From contig JABFQZ010000003.1 of the NCBI GenBank assembly GCA_013141435.1, forward strand, positions 124,001 to 188,000: DNA of 64,000 bases, read 5' to 3'. Numbering within the stretch: position 1 is the stretch's first letter; every line of letters begins with the position of its first letter. The translations under genes were made by a program, and so were the position numbers. Under the pieces are notes generated by a model, which was given only the letters and a program-made list of their open reading frames with translations, was not told the DNA's origin and made no database searches. Below are positions 26,953 through 35,969 of the stretch, one piece after another. The stretch comes from Ferruginibacter sp. Its GTDB lineage: Bacteria > Bacteroidota > Bacteroidia > Chitinophagales > Chitinophagaceae.

Positions 26953-27819
26953 ATGCCAAGAATAATAAAATCGGGCCTTATACAAATGAGTCTTCCCAAA
27001 ACAGAAGGCGAAGGTACCATACAAGAAATATGCAATGCTATGGTACAAAAACATATTCCACTTATTGAAGAAGCAGGACAAAAAGGTGTGCAAATTTTAT
27101 GCTTGCAAGAGATTTTTAATACCCCATATTTTTGTCCGGGGCAAGATAAAAAATGGTATGCTTCTGCTGAATCAATACCTGGCCCAACAACAGATTTAAT
27201 GGCCACTTATGCCAAAAAATACAACATGGTTATTATTGTTCCAATATATGAAAAAGAACAAGCAGGTGTTTTGTACAACACAGCAGCAGTCATAGATGCC
27301 GACGGAACATATTTAGGAAAATATAGAAAAAATCATATTCCACACACATCTGGTTTTTGGGAAAAGTTTTTCTTTAAGCCCGGAAACCTTGGCTACCCTG
27401 TGTTTCAAACAAAGTATGCAAAAATTGGCGTATATATTTGTTACGACAGGCATTTTCCTGATGGTGCAAGATGTTTGGGATTAAATGGGGCAGAAATTGT
27501 TTACAATCCATCTGCAACGGTTGCTGGCTTATCGCAATATTTATGGAAACTAGAGCAACCTGCACATGCTGCAGCCAATGGTTATTTTATGGGATGTATA
27601 AATAGAGTTGGCGAAGAAAAACCTTGGAATCTAGGAAAATTTTATGGTAGCTCATATTTTGTAGATCCTAGGGGTCAAATATTAGCAACTGCTTCAGAAG
27701 ATAATGATGAGTTATTGATATGCGATTTTGATTTAGATATGATAGAAGAAGTAAGAAATACTTGGCAATTTTTTAGAGATAGAAGACCTGAAACTTATGG
27801 CAAATTAACGGAACTTTAA
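26953..27819 (+). CDS. Beta-ureidopropionase (N-carbamoyl-beta-alanine amidohydrolase)
   Basis: 288 aa, nitrilase superfamily. The catalytic triad is Glu in LCLQEIF, Lys in KYRKNHIPH and Cys in YICYDRHFP. It hydrolyses N-carbamoyl-beta-alanine to beta-alanine, CO2 and ammonia. N-carbamoylputrescine amidase is the nearest alternative family; the position between dihydropyrimidinase and PreT genes favours the pyrimidine role. Confidence 0.92.
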   Translation: MPRIIKSGLIQMSLPKTEGEGTIQEICNAMVQKHIPLIEEAGQKGVQILCLQEIFNTPYFCPGQDKKWYASAESIPGPTTDLMATYAKKYNMVIIVPIYEKEQAGVLYNTAAVIDADGTYLGKYRKNHIPHTSGFWEKFFFKPGNLGYPVFQTKYAKIGVYICYDRHFPDGARCLGLNGAEIVYNPSATVAGLSQYLWKLEQPAHAAANGYFMGCINRVGEEKPWNLGKFYGSSYFVDPRGQILATASEDNDELLICDFDLDMIEEVRNTWQFFRDRRPETYGKLTEL

Positions 27820-27845
27820 ATGATGAATGAAGAAAGTTCATCATT
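27819..27845 (+). other. Intercistronic hairpin between beta-ureidopropionase and preT genes
   Basis: Perfect 9-bp inverted repeat (27819-27827 with 27837-27845), 9-nt loop, overlapping the stop codon. There is no T tract, so it is more likely an mRNA-stability or processing hairpin than a terminator. Confidence 0.45.
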
Positions 27846-27858
27846 CTAAATCTACGAT

Positions 27859-29196
27859 ATGATTCAAAATAATAAATTAACGGAAGAACAATACACCAAA
27901 AACTTCTGCGATATTCATCCTCCTTTTGAGCATGATGAAGCTGCTGCTATTGAAGCCAACAGATGCTTAAATTGTTATGATGCGCCATGTACAAAGCTAT
28001 GCCCTACTAGCATTGATGTGCCATTATTTATCAAACAAATTTCTTCTGGAAATATAAAAGGCTCTGCAAAAACAATATTATCGGCCAATATTATGGGTGC
28101 TGGCTGTTCTAAAGTATGCCCTGTAGAAAAATTATGCGAAGGTGCTTGTGTATATAATTTTTTAGATGAAGAACCCATCAACATTGCAAAACTACAACGC
28201 TATTCTACTGAGAAAGCAATGGAGAAAAAATGGAAATTATTTAGTAGAAAAGATTCCCTTGGTAAAAAAGTTGCTGTTGTAGGTGCAGGTCCAGCTGGCT
28301 TAGCATGTGCACATGCTTTATCATTGCAGGGTATAGATGTAACCATTTATGAAAAAGAAGCAAAAGCTGGAGGATTAATGAATTATGGAGTAGCTGCATA
28401 TAAAGTCACCTCACAGTTTTGCAAAGAAGAAGTAGATTATATACTTTCCTTAGGTGGAATAAAAATGGAATACAATAAAGCATTAGGAAAAGATATTTCG
28501 CTTGCAGAATTACAACAAAATTTTGATGCAGTATTTTTAGGCATTGGAGTTGGAGTTGCTAGAGCTTTAGAAATACCAGGCGAAGATTTACAAGGTGTAG
28601 AAGATGCTATTTCATTTATTTATAATATTCGTACAAATGATTATTCAAAAATAAAGGTTGGCGATAATGTTGCAGTAATTGGAATGGGTATGACTGCCAT
28701 TGATGCTGCAACACAATCAAAAAGATTAGGCGCAAAAGAAGTAACGCTCATTTATCGTAGAACCGAAAACGAAAAACCTTGCACGGATGTGGAATTGGAT
28801 ATTGCAAAATTGGATGGCTGTGCCTTTATTTGGTTGGCAAGCCCAAAAGAAATTGTTGGTGAAAATGGAATCGTAAAAAAATTTGTTTGCAATAAAATGA
28901 CATTAGGAGAACCCGATGTATCTGGCAGAAGAGCACCCATAGAAACTGGCGAAACCTTTTCGTTGGATGTGGACATGGTTATAAAAGCCGCTGGGCAAAT
29001 TCCTTTTGAAAATTTGGTAAAAGATGCATCTCTCCAAAATAAAAATGGAAAAATAAATATAGAAAAAAATGGAAACACAAATTTGAAAGGGGTATTTGCT
29101 GGTGGCGATGCAGTAAATGGCGGTAAAGAAGTAGTAGATGCGGTGCAGGCTGGCAAAGATGGAGCAAAGGGGATTTTAGAATACCTAGACATATAA
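27859..29196 (+). CDS. preT: NAD-dependent dihydropyrimidine dehydrogenase subunit PreT
   Basis: 445 aa. N-terminal Fe-S domain with Cys clusters NRCLNCYDAPCTKLCP and AGCSKVCPVEKLCEGAC, then an FAD-binding VAVVGAGPAGLACAHAL near residue 139 and a second nucleotide-binding VAVIGMGMTAIDAA near residue 273. It passes electrons between NADH and PreA for reduction of uracil/thymine (first degradation step). It was separated from preA by insertion of the GxxExxY element. Confidence 0.95.
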   Translation: MIQNNKLTEEQYTKNFCDIHPPFEHDEAAAIEANRCLNCYDAPCTKLCPTSIDVPLFIKQISSGNIKGSAKTILSANIMGAGCSKVCPVEKLCEGACVYNFLDEEPINIAKLQRYSTEKAMEKKWKLFSRKDSLGKKVAVVGAGPAGLACAHALSLQGIDVTIYEKEAKAGGLMNYGVAAYKVTSQFCKEEVDYILSLGGIKMEYNKALGKDISLAELQQNFDAVFLGIGVGVARALEIPGEDLQGVEDAISFIYNIRTNDYSKIKVGDNVAVIGMGMTAIDAATQSKRLGAKEVTLIYRRTENEKPCTDVELDIAKLDGCAFIWLASPKEIVGENGIVKKFVCNKMTLGEPDVSGRRAPIETGETFSLDVDMVIKAAGQIPFENLVKDASLQNKNGKINIEKNGNTNLKGVFAGGDAVNGGKEVVDAVQAGKDGAKGILEYLDI

Positions 29197-29203
29197 ATTT
29201 ATT

Positions 29204-29677
29204 CGGCAGATTTTGGAGATTTTCACAGATAGATAATTTAATATACTTATGCAAGAAAATGATATTTCATATATTATTAGGGGCGCAATTTTTAAAGTGT
29301 ATAATACATTAGGCCCAGGTTTATTAGAATCAGTGTACGAAGCTGCTTTGATGTTTGAATTAAAAAAAGCCGAATTAAAAGTTGTAGCCCAAGTTTCATT
29401 ACCTGTAATTTATGAATCTGAAAGATTAGATATTGGGTTTAGAATAGATATTCTTGTAAATGATTTGTTTATAATAGAAATAAAATCAGTGGAGAAAATA
29501 GCTGATGTTCACCATAAACAAGTGCTAACTTATTTAAAATTATCAAAAATTAAACTTGGAATACTCGTAAACTTTAATACAGATATAATAGCAAATTCTA
29601 TTTATAGAAAAGTAAACAATTTGTAATTACAACCCGTTATTATTGCTTTTATCTGTGAAAATCAGCAAAATCAGCGG
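29204..29677. mobile_element. Inverted-repeat-framed GxxExxY cassette between preT and preA
   Basis: Left arm 29204-29231 and right arm 29650-29677 are inverted copies matching at about 24 of 28 positions; the core of each reads GATTTTCACAGATA. They enclose one gene (29249-29626). The 474-bp unit sits in an otherwise tight operon, 8 bases after the preT stop and 16 bases before the preA ATG. This strongly suggests a mobile or once-mobile cassette. Confidence 0.75.
29249..29626 (+). CDS. GxxExxY family protein
   Basis: 125 aa. It has the signature GPGLLESVYEAALMFELKK (G-x-x-E-x-x-Y) near residue 23 and a restriction-endonuclease-like core DIGFRIDILVNDLFIIEIKSVEKI with D...E-x-K spacing, then HHKQVLTYLKLSKIKLGILVNF. 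Members are frequent in Bacteroidota and resemble PD-(D/E)XK nucleases; the biological role is not established. It is carried inside a pair of inverted repeats, which supports a link to DNA mobility or nucleic-acid cleavage (inference). Confidence 0.9.
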   Translation: MQENDISYIIRGAIFKVYNTLGPGLLESVYEAALMFELKKAELKVVAQVSLPVIYESERLDIGFRIDILVNDLFIIEIKSVEKIADVHHKQVLTYLKLSKIKLGILVNFNTDIIANSIYRKVNNL

Positions 29678-29693
29678 GACATTTTTATTTCTT

Positions 29694-30962
29694 ATGGCAA
29701 ATTTACAATCAAATTTTCTCGGTATAAAATCACCTAACCCTTTTTGGTTAGCATCTGCACCGCCTACCGATAAAAAAATAAATGTGCTCCGTGCATTTGA
29801 AGCCGGCTGGGGTGGCGTGGTATGGAAAACATTGGGTAGTCAAGTAAAAAATGTTTCGTCTCGTTATTCATCGTTAGATTATAATGGTAGAAAAGCCGTA
29901 GGGTTCAATAATATAGAATTAATTTCAGATAGACCACTTGATATTAATTTGAAAGAAATTAAAGAAGTATTACAACTTTTCCCCGATAGGGCTATGGTGG
30001 TTTCTTTAATGGCAGATAATGATAAAAAAAGCTGGCATGAATTGATAAAAAAAGTAGAAGATACTGGTGCACATGGATTGGAATTAAATTTTGGTTGCCC
30101 ACATGGCATGGTGGAAAGAGGCATGGGCGCTGCTGTTGGGCAAGATCCTGAAATTGCAAAAATGGTGGTAGAATGGGTAATGGAAATAGCTACTATACCA
30201 GTAATTACAAAATTAACACCCAATGTACACTCTGCTGTACCTGGAGCAATAGCTGCTATAGAAGGCGGTAGCAATGGAATATCATTAATAAATACTATAC
30301 AATCTATTACAGGTATTAATTTAGACACTTTGGTTCCTAATCCAAATGTAGCTGGCAAATCGGTGTATGGTGGTTATTGCGGACCAGCAGTAAAACCCAT
30401 TGCATTAAAAATGCTCACAAGTATTGCTCAACATGAGAAAATAAAAGCGATACCAATATCCGGCATTGGTGGTATTACTACTTGGAAAGATGCAGCTGAG
30501 TTTATGCTACTTGGTGCAAGCAATGTACAAGTGTGTACAGCAGCTATGATAAGTGGTTTTAAAATCATTACTGACTTATGCGATGGATTAAACAATTGGA
30601 TGGATGAAAAAGGTTATACAACAATTAATGATTTTGTTGGATTATCAGTTCCAAAAATTACCAAATGGGAGGAGTTAGATATAAACTACCACATTGTAGC
30701 AAAAATCAATCAAGATGCTTGTATTCATTGTGGTTTGTGCTATATTGCTTGCGAAGACACATCTCATCAATCTATATATATTGAAAGAGGAATCCCTTAC
30801 AATACTTACACTATTAAAGAAGATGAATGTGTGGGTTGTAATTTGTGTAAAATTGTGTGCCCAGTAAACGATTGTATAACCATGCTGGAGCAAAGAAAAG
30901 ATGATGAATATTTAAACTGGACAGAATTTGTAAAAAGAGGTTTACCATTAAATGACCATTAA
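29694..30962 (+). CDS. preA: NAD-dependent dihydropyrimidine dehydrogenase subunit PreA
   Basis: 422 aa from ATG 29694 (MANLQSNFLGIKSPNPFWLASAPPT); the frame is open 51 bases further upstream, but those codons lie in the inverted repeat. It is a dihydroorotate-dehydrogenase-like FMN barrel with LELNFGCPHGMVERGMG and the catalytic-loop region near residue 115. It ends in two 4Fe-4S motifs, CIHCGLCYIAC and CVGCNLCKIVCP. With PreT it reduces uracil and thymine. It is the last gene of the locus. Confidence 0.95.
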   Translation: MANLQSNFLGIKSPNPFWLASAPPTDKKINVLRAFEAGWGGVVWKTLGSQVKNVSSRYSSLDYNGRKAVGFNNIELISDRPLDINLKEIKEVLQLFPDRAMVVSLMADNDKKSWHELIKKVEDTGAHGLELNFGCPHGMVERGMGAAVGQDPEIAKMVVEWVMEIATIPVITKLTPNVHSAVPGAIAAIEGGSNGISLINTIQSITGINLDTLVPNPNVAGKSVYGGYCGPAVKPIALKMLTSIAQHEKIKAIPISGIGGITTWKDAAEFMLLGASNVQVCTAAMISGFKIITDLCDGLNNWMDEKGYTTINDFVGLSVPKITKWEELDINYHIVAKINQDACIHCGLCYIACEDTSHQSIYIERGIPYNTYTIKEDECVGCNLCKIVCPVNDCITMLEQRKDDEYLNWTEFVKRGLPLNDH

Positions 30963-31011
30963 TATTTTTATTTAAAACAAGCACTAAATTAATTAACTAT
31001 AATAATAAATT

Positions 31012-34000
31012 ATGAAGAAAAATTTCATCTTATTTTTTTACTTTTTTCTTTTATCGTTTTATACAAATGCACAAAATAATAATTCTATTTTGGATCAAGT
31101 AAACAATATAATAAAAAATGAAAAAGAACACTTACCTAATATAAACTTTGCATTTATTGCAGATAGTATATCCTACGCCGAAAATAAAATATTAATTTAT
31201 TTTAATAAAGACATTACGCACACCAAAGCATCTTTACCTTCCGATTATGTAGAAATATTGCCAGAATTGCTATTACCAATAAGCACAAATTTATCCAATA
31301 CGCAAATAATATTATTAGCAAAAGAAAACATTACTAATGAGTGGAAAAGCATTGAATATTTTGCAAACCATCCTCCTACTCAAAAATATATTCCAATAAT
31401 TAATAACGACCCCTACCCTGCCAAACTTGGTGCAAACAATGTTGTAAGCAATAGGGTTTTTCCAACTACGGGTTCACCTACACCTGTAGGTGCATTAGCA
31501 GGCAAAACTGTATGGCTTAGCCCTGGGCATGGGTGGCAAAATACTGGTAGTGGCTTTACAACACAGCGTGGCACAACAAATGGTATTGTAGAAGATTTTA
31601 TTACTGCTGAAAGTATAGATTATTATTTGATGGGATATTTGTATAATGCTGGTGCAAATGTGTGGAGTGTAAGAGAAAGAGATGTGAACCCAAATGAAAT
31701 AATTGTAGATAATGATGTACCAGCAAGTGGCTACAGCGAAACAGGAACATGGGCTAATGGCTCGGTAGCTGGTTATGGAGGCACATACAGAGTAGCTACA
31801 AGTACTGCTACAGAAGATGCAACAGCAATATTTGAACCAAATGTTTCGCAAAGTGGTTTGTATTGGGTATCTGTACGTTGTATAGCTGGTGCTAACAGAG
31901 TTACAGATGTTGGCATTACAATTATACATTCTGGCGATACAAGCAAAGTAAAAATAAACCAAGAAATACATGGCGAAACTTGGGTGTATGTTGGGCAATT
32001 TTATTTTACTGCTGGCAGTACAAATAAAATTATTTTGAGTAATGAGTCAATGGAAGTAGGTCAAGCAATAATAGCAGATGCAGTTCGCTTAGGTGGAGGT
32101 GTAGGAGCAGATTTAGATTGCCTAAATACTTCACAACCTGCAAGCAATCGTTCAAGATTTGAAGAATCTGCAAGGCAATATGCAAAATTTCAGGGGCACC
32201 CACCCTGTGTAGAAGATGTAACCGTACGACCAAAATATTCGGAATATGAACTTAGTAAAGGAACTGCTACTGAAATAAATAATGCAGTATTTGTAAGTTG
32301 GCATACCAACGCTGGTGGTGGTAATGGTACCGAATCTTACGTATATAATCAACTTGGAGCCGGAAGGCCAAATATCACTGCTGGCAGTATAGATTTAAGA
32401 AATTTTATACATACCCAACTCATAGCCGATATTAGAGCAGCATACAACCCTGCTTGGGTTGATAGAGGAGTAAAAGTTGCCAACCAAGGCGAAACAAGAG
32501 AGCTAAATACAATACCAGGCACTTTGATTGAATTGGCTTTTCATGACCTTGCTGCCAATGCCACCGATTTAAAAAACCCCGAATTTAGAAGAATAGCAGC
32601 AAGGGCAATATACAAAGGCGTACTAAAGTTTTTTAATAATAGAGATGGAATACCTTTAGTTTTTTTACCAGAACAACCAACCAATGTTGTAGCAAAAAAT
32701 ATAGGAAGTAATAATATACAAATAAGTTGGATAGCACCGGTAACAGGTGGCGCAAATGGTGATGTAGCTACGGCATACAAATTATATATAAGTACAAATG
32801 GAAAAAGTTTTAAAGATGGTATAAATGTTGTAGGCAACAACTATACATTTAATGGTAATGCTGGCACTATTTATTATTTTAAAGTATCTGCTACAAATGC
32901 AGGTGGCGAATCGTTTACAAGTAGCGTAGTGGCTGCAAAAACACCAAAAGTAGGCAGTACCAATATACCATATTTAATAGTAGATGGATTTGACAGATTA
33001 GATGGAAGTGCTTTAATAAAACGTACCGAAAGTGCAGGACTTGGAGTGGTAAGTAGAATGTTTTTGGTGCGTATGAATAGGTACGATTATATGATAGAAC
33101 ATGCCGAAGCATTAGGTGCTTGCAACATTAATATAGCATTTGATGGCTGCCAAAACGAGGCGGTAATAAATGGCACTGTTTTATTATCAACTTACAATGC
33201 TGTAGATTGGTTTACTGGAGAAGAATCTACGATAGATAGAAGTTTAGATGCTACAGAAATTAGCTTACTAAAAGCATACTTAAATGCAGGTGGCAATTTA
33301 TTAATAACGGGTGCCGAAATAGGTTGGGATATTGGCAGAGCAGCATCGGCAAACGTAGATTTAGATTTTTACAACAATTACCTAAAAGCTAATTATATTG
33401 GCGACGATGCAGGCAGTTACGATTTTACAGGCACTGCCGCACTTTTTAATACACAATCTGGCACATTCGATAATAGTACAAATGGATATTATGATGTAGA
33501 TTTTCCTGATAGAGTATCGGCAAATGGAGGCGGTACAGTAGCATTAAATTATGTTGCAGGCACTGCAGATGGTGCTGCTATAGGGTTTCAAGGCAGTTAT
33601 AAATCTTTGTATTTTGCTTTTCCTTTTGAGGCAATAACTTCTACAACAGTACGTAATAATTTAATGTGTAATACGGTAGCTTACCTTACGCCTGCATTGG
33701 TTGTACCCATAACAGGGCTTACCATTTTTGGCAAAAACATTGCAACCCAAAACTTAATTAATTTTAAAACCCTTGCCGAAATAAATACAAAACATTTTGA
33801 AATAGAAAGAAGCGAAAATGGAATTATTTTTTACACTATAAGTAATCAAATATTGCCAAAAGGAAATTATACTACTGGTGCTAATTATAGTTTTATAGAT
33901 AAAAATATATTACCATCTAGCTATTACAGAATAAAAGTTGTGGATAATGATGGTAGAGTTTCTTACTCCGAAATAATTTCCTTAGTAGCTTCCAAAACCG

Positions 34001-34236
34001 AAAAATTATTTACTATTGTTAACAATCCTACTAATACAAATATTAAACTTACATTGTTAAATAATACAGCTTCTACAATAATACTGACCAATGCTATAGG
34101 GCAAGTTGTGTACACAAAAAATATAGCTAATACTTTAAGTTTTTCTATAGATGTAAGTATGTTTGCAAAAGGTATATACCAATTAGTAGTATTATCAAAA
34201 AATAATAAACAAGTAGAAAGAATAATTGTTCAATAA
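31012..34236 (+). CDS. Large secreted amidase-like protein with golvesin-like, FnIII and T9SS C-terminal domains
   Basis: 1074 aa with signal peptide (MKKNFILFFYFFLLSFYTNA). Residues about 160-540 resemble an N-acetylmuramoyl-L-alanine amidase: putative zinc ligands are His in LSPGHGW, Glu in GIVEDFIT, His in SWHTNAGGG (about 431), and Glu in TLIELAFHD (about 508). The fold is interrupted at about 245-365 by a golvesin/xanthan-lyase-like beta domain (GLYWVSVRCI...GETWVYVGQF). Residues 550-645 form a fibronectin III domain, 650-895 an alpha/beta domain starting YLIVDGFDR, and about 990-1074 a type IX secretion sorting domain. Outer-surface or released enzyme; polymer target not certain. Confidence 0.82.
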   Translation: MKKNFILFFYFFLLSFYTNAQNNNSILDQVNNIIKNEKEHLPNINFAFIADSISYAENKILIYFNKDITHTKASLPSDYVEILPELLLPISTNLSNTQIILLAKENITNEWKSIEYFANHPPTQKYIPIINNDPYPAKLGANNVVSNRVFPTTGSPTPVGALAGKTVWLSPGHGWQNTGSGFTTQRGTTNGIVEDFITAESIDYYLMGYLYNAGANVWSVRERDVNPNEIIVDNDVPASGYSETGTWANGSVAGYGGTYRVATSTATEDATAIFEPNVSQSGLYWVSVRCIAGANRVTDVGITIIHSGDTSKVKINQEIHGETWVYVGQFYFTAGSTNKIILSNESMEVGQAIIADAVRLGGGVGADLDCLNTSQPASNRSRFEESARQYAKFQGHPPCVEDVTVRPKYSEYELSKGTATEINNAVFVSWHTNAGGGNGTESYVYNQLGAGRPNITAGSIDLRNFIHTQLIADIRAAYNPAWVDRGVKVANQGETRELNTIPGTLIELAFHDLAANATDLKNPEFRRIAARAIYKGVLKFFNNRDGIPLVFLPEQPTNVVAKNIGSNNIQISWIAPVTGGANGDVATAYKLYISTNGKSFKDGINVVGNNYTFNGNAGTIYYFKVSATNAGGESFTSSVVAAKTPKVGSTNIPYLIVDGFDRLDGSALIKRTESAGLGVVSRMFLVRMNRYDYMIEHAEALGACNINIAFDGCQNEAVINGTVLLSTYNAVDWFTGEESTIDRSLDATEISLLKAYLNAGGNLLITGAEIGWDIGRAASANVDLDFYNNYLKANYIGDDAGSYDFTGTAALFNTQSGTFDNSTNGYYDVDFPDRVSANGGGTVALNYVAGTADGAAIGFQGSYKSLYFAFPFEAITSTTVRNNLMCNTVAYLTPALVVPITGLTIFGKNIATQNLINFKTLAEINTKHFEIERSENGIIFYTISNQILPKGNYTTGANYSFIDKNILPSSYYRIKVVDNDGRVSYSEIISLVASKTEKLFTIVNNPTNTNIKLTLLNNTASTIILTNAIGQVVYTKNIANTLSFSIDVSMFAKGIYQLVVLSKNNKQVERIIVQ

Positions 34237-34251
34237 ATAAAAATAATATAC

Positions 34252-34710
34252 ATGGCTTTACCAAACATTTTTAACAAAGAAATATCCGATGGCATTATAG
34301 AAAGAATAAAGAAACTTACATTTATGAGCTCTCCTAAATGGGGTGTAATGACAGCTGCGCAAATGCTAGCACATTGCAATGTTACTTACGAAATGCTTTA
34401 TGAAAACATTCATCCAAAGCCAAATTTTTTCATGAAATTTATATTAAAAGCTTTTGTAAAAAAAATTGTAACCAACGAAGTGCCTTACAAGCATGATTCG
34501 AAAACTGCTCCACAATTTATTATAAAGGAAGATAAAAATGTGGACATAGAAAAAGAACGCCTAATAGAATATGTAAAAAAAACACAACAGCTTGGAGAAG
34601 CATATTTTAATGGAAAAGAATCGCATTCGTTTGGTGTATTAACTAGCACCGAATGGAATAATATGTTTTACAAACACCTCAATCATCATCTTCAACAATT
34701 TAATTTATAA
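34252..34710 (+). CDS. DUF1569 (DinB-like) protein
   Basis: 152 aa of the DUF1569 family: WGVMTAAQMLAHCNVTYEM near residue 28 and the C-terminal YKHLNHHLQQF. The conserved histidines resemble the metal-binding set of DinB-like four-helix proteins. Role unknown; it may be a metal-dependent thiol-transfer enzyme by family analogy. It starts 15 bases after the large amidase gene and may share its transcript. Confidence 0.85.
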   Translation: MALPNIFNKEISDGIIERIKKLTFMSSPKWGVMTAAQMLAHCNVTYEMLYENIHPKPNFFMKFILKAFVKKIVTNEVPYKHDSKTAPQFIIKEDKNVDIEKERLIEYVKKTQQLGEAYFNGKESHSFGVLTSTEWNNMFYKHLNHHLQQFNL

Positions 34711-34743
34711 TTTTTTGTGCAAACATTTTTAAAGTTGCCAAAA

Positions 34744-34823
34744 GATATTATGATGAATAGTGCGACGCCAATAATGATGCAATAAAAAAATATTGTTGGT
34801 AACCAAAAAAATATTTTAAAAAT
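34744..34823 (+). promoter_or_regulatory. Leader-like repeated motif, copy B, before the GH18 gene
   Basis: GATATTATGATGAA, then GTGCGACGCCA at 34760-34770, 24 bases, then GTTGGTAACC at 34795-34804 and an A-rich run to the ATG at 34824. Same order and spacing as copy A (22555-22628). GCCA can again pair with TGGT. Confidence 0.5.
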
Positions 34824-35897
34824 ATGAAAATAATTAAACATTTAATAGCGGTAACATTTTTAATAGTTATTGCAAGCGCATGTAAAAAAGATCCTCCAAT
34901 TACACCTGTAACTCCTACACCGCCAACGCCACCAGTACCCGAAATTATTGCCCCTCCTACTCCATTTGGGTTTTATGTGGTTGGGTATTTTCCGTCGTAC
35001 AGAGATGTAAATTTGGTGCCGGATGTAAAATTTAGAATGTGCAATGTAGTAAACTATGCATTTGCAAATATAGATGCCACTGGTAATTTATCCGTTGCTG
35101 TTCCAGCTAACTTAACTGCCGTAAAAATTAAAGCCAAAGCTAATGCTGCAAAAATATTTATAAGCTTATCTGGCCCAGCTGCGAATTTTAAAACTATGGC
35201 AAGCAATGCCATTAGCCGAACATCGTTTATAAATCAAACAATGAATATTGTACGAACTTATGGTTTAGACGGTGTAGATGTAGATTGGGAATTTCCTCGA
35301 AGCGACGATGGTACAGATTTAATGTACACAACACTTATGAAACAATTAAGCGATAGTTGCCACTTAGGAAGGCGATATTATTTAACTGCGGCAATAACTG
35401 CAGGTAAATATGCAGGTGCAGTAAGAGATGGTATTCAAAACGAAATATTGTTGGGTACTTTTGTAGATTGGTTTAATATTATGTCGTACGACGATTTTAG
35501 TACTACGGTGGCTTACAAACACCATTGCGATTTAGCATTATTTAATACATCTATAAATTATTGGAATACTACAAGAGGTTTGCCAGCAAGCAAAACAGTA
35601 ATTGGTATTGCTGGCTATGGCAGACCAAGCGGAATTACACAAACTGGTACTACACTAAGTTTCAGCCAAATTATTGCACAAGCTGGCAACCCACTATCAG
35701 ACTCGGCTGTGGTAACAACAGCTGGTTATGCTACACCATACACCATTTATTACAATGGCATAGCTACCGTAAAAAAGAAAGCTATAAAAGCAAAACAAGT
35801 AGCCAATGGCATTATGCTTTGGGAAAAAAGCCAAGATGCACATGATAATAATTCGTTGCTAAAAGCAGTATGCGATACAGTAGGTAGGGCTTACTAA
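34824..35897 (+). CDS. Glycoside hydrolase family 18 lipoprotein (chitinase-like)
   Basis: 357 aa. Lipoprotein signal peptide ending ASAC (Cys20), a Pro/Thr linker (residues 25-50), then a GH18 TIM barrel. The catalytic D-x-x-D-x-D-x-E is intact: Asp149, Asp152, Asp154 and Glu156 in LDGVDVDWEFP, and NIMSYDDF provides the conserved Met-Tyr-Asp. It likely hydrolyses chitin or related GlcNAc polymers at the cell surface. It stands before the sigma/anti-sigma/SusCD genes, separated by a terminator. Confidence 0.92.
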   Translation: MKIIKHLIAVTFLIVIASACKKDPPITPVTPTPPTPPVPEIIAPPTPFGFYVVGYFPSYRDVNLVPDVKFRMCNVVNYAFANIDATGNLSVAVPANLTAVKIKAKANAAKIFISLSGPAANFKTMASNAISRTSFINQTMNIVRTYGLDGVDVDWEFPRSDDGTDLMYTTLMKQLSDSCHLGRRYYLTAAITAGKYAGAVRDGIQNEILLGTFVDWFNIMSYDDFSTTVAYKHHCDLALFNTSINYWNTTRGLPASKTVIGIAGYGRPSGITQTGTTLSFSQIIAQAGNPLSDSAVVTTAGYATPYTIYYNGIATVKKKAIKAKQVANGIMLWEKSQDAHDNNSLLKAVCDTVGRAY

Positions 35898-35910
35898 AAA
35901 TTAAAAAACA

Positions 35911-35950
35911 AAAATGCAATATCATTATTTTTTAAGGATATTGCATTTTT
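35911..35950 (+). terminator. Rho-independent terminator after GH18
   Basis: Perfect 13-bp stem (35911-35923 with 35937-35949), 13-nt loop, T-rich 3' end. Confidence 0.9.
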
Positions 35951-35969
35951 AATATAACAAATATTTTTT

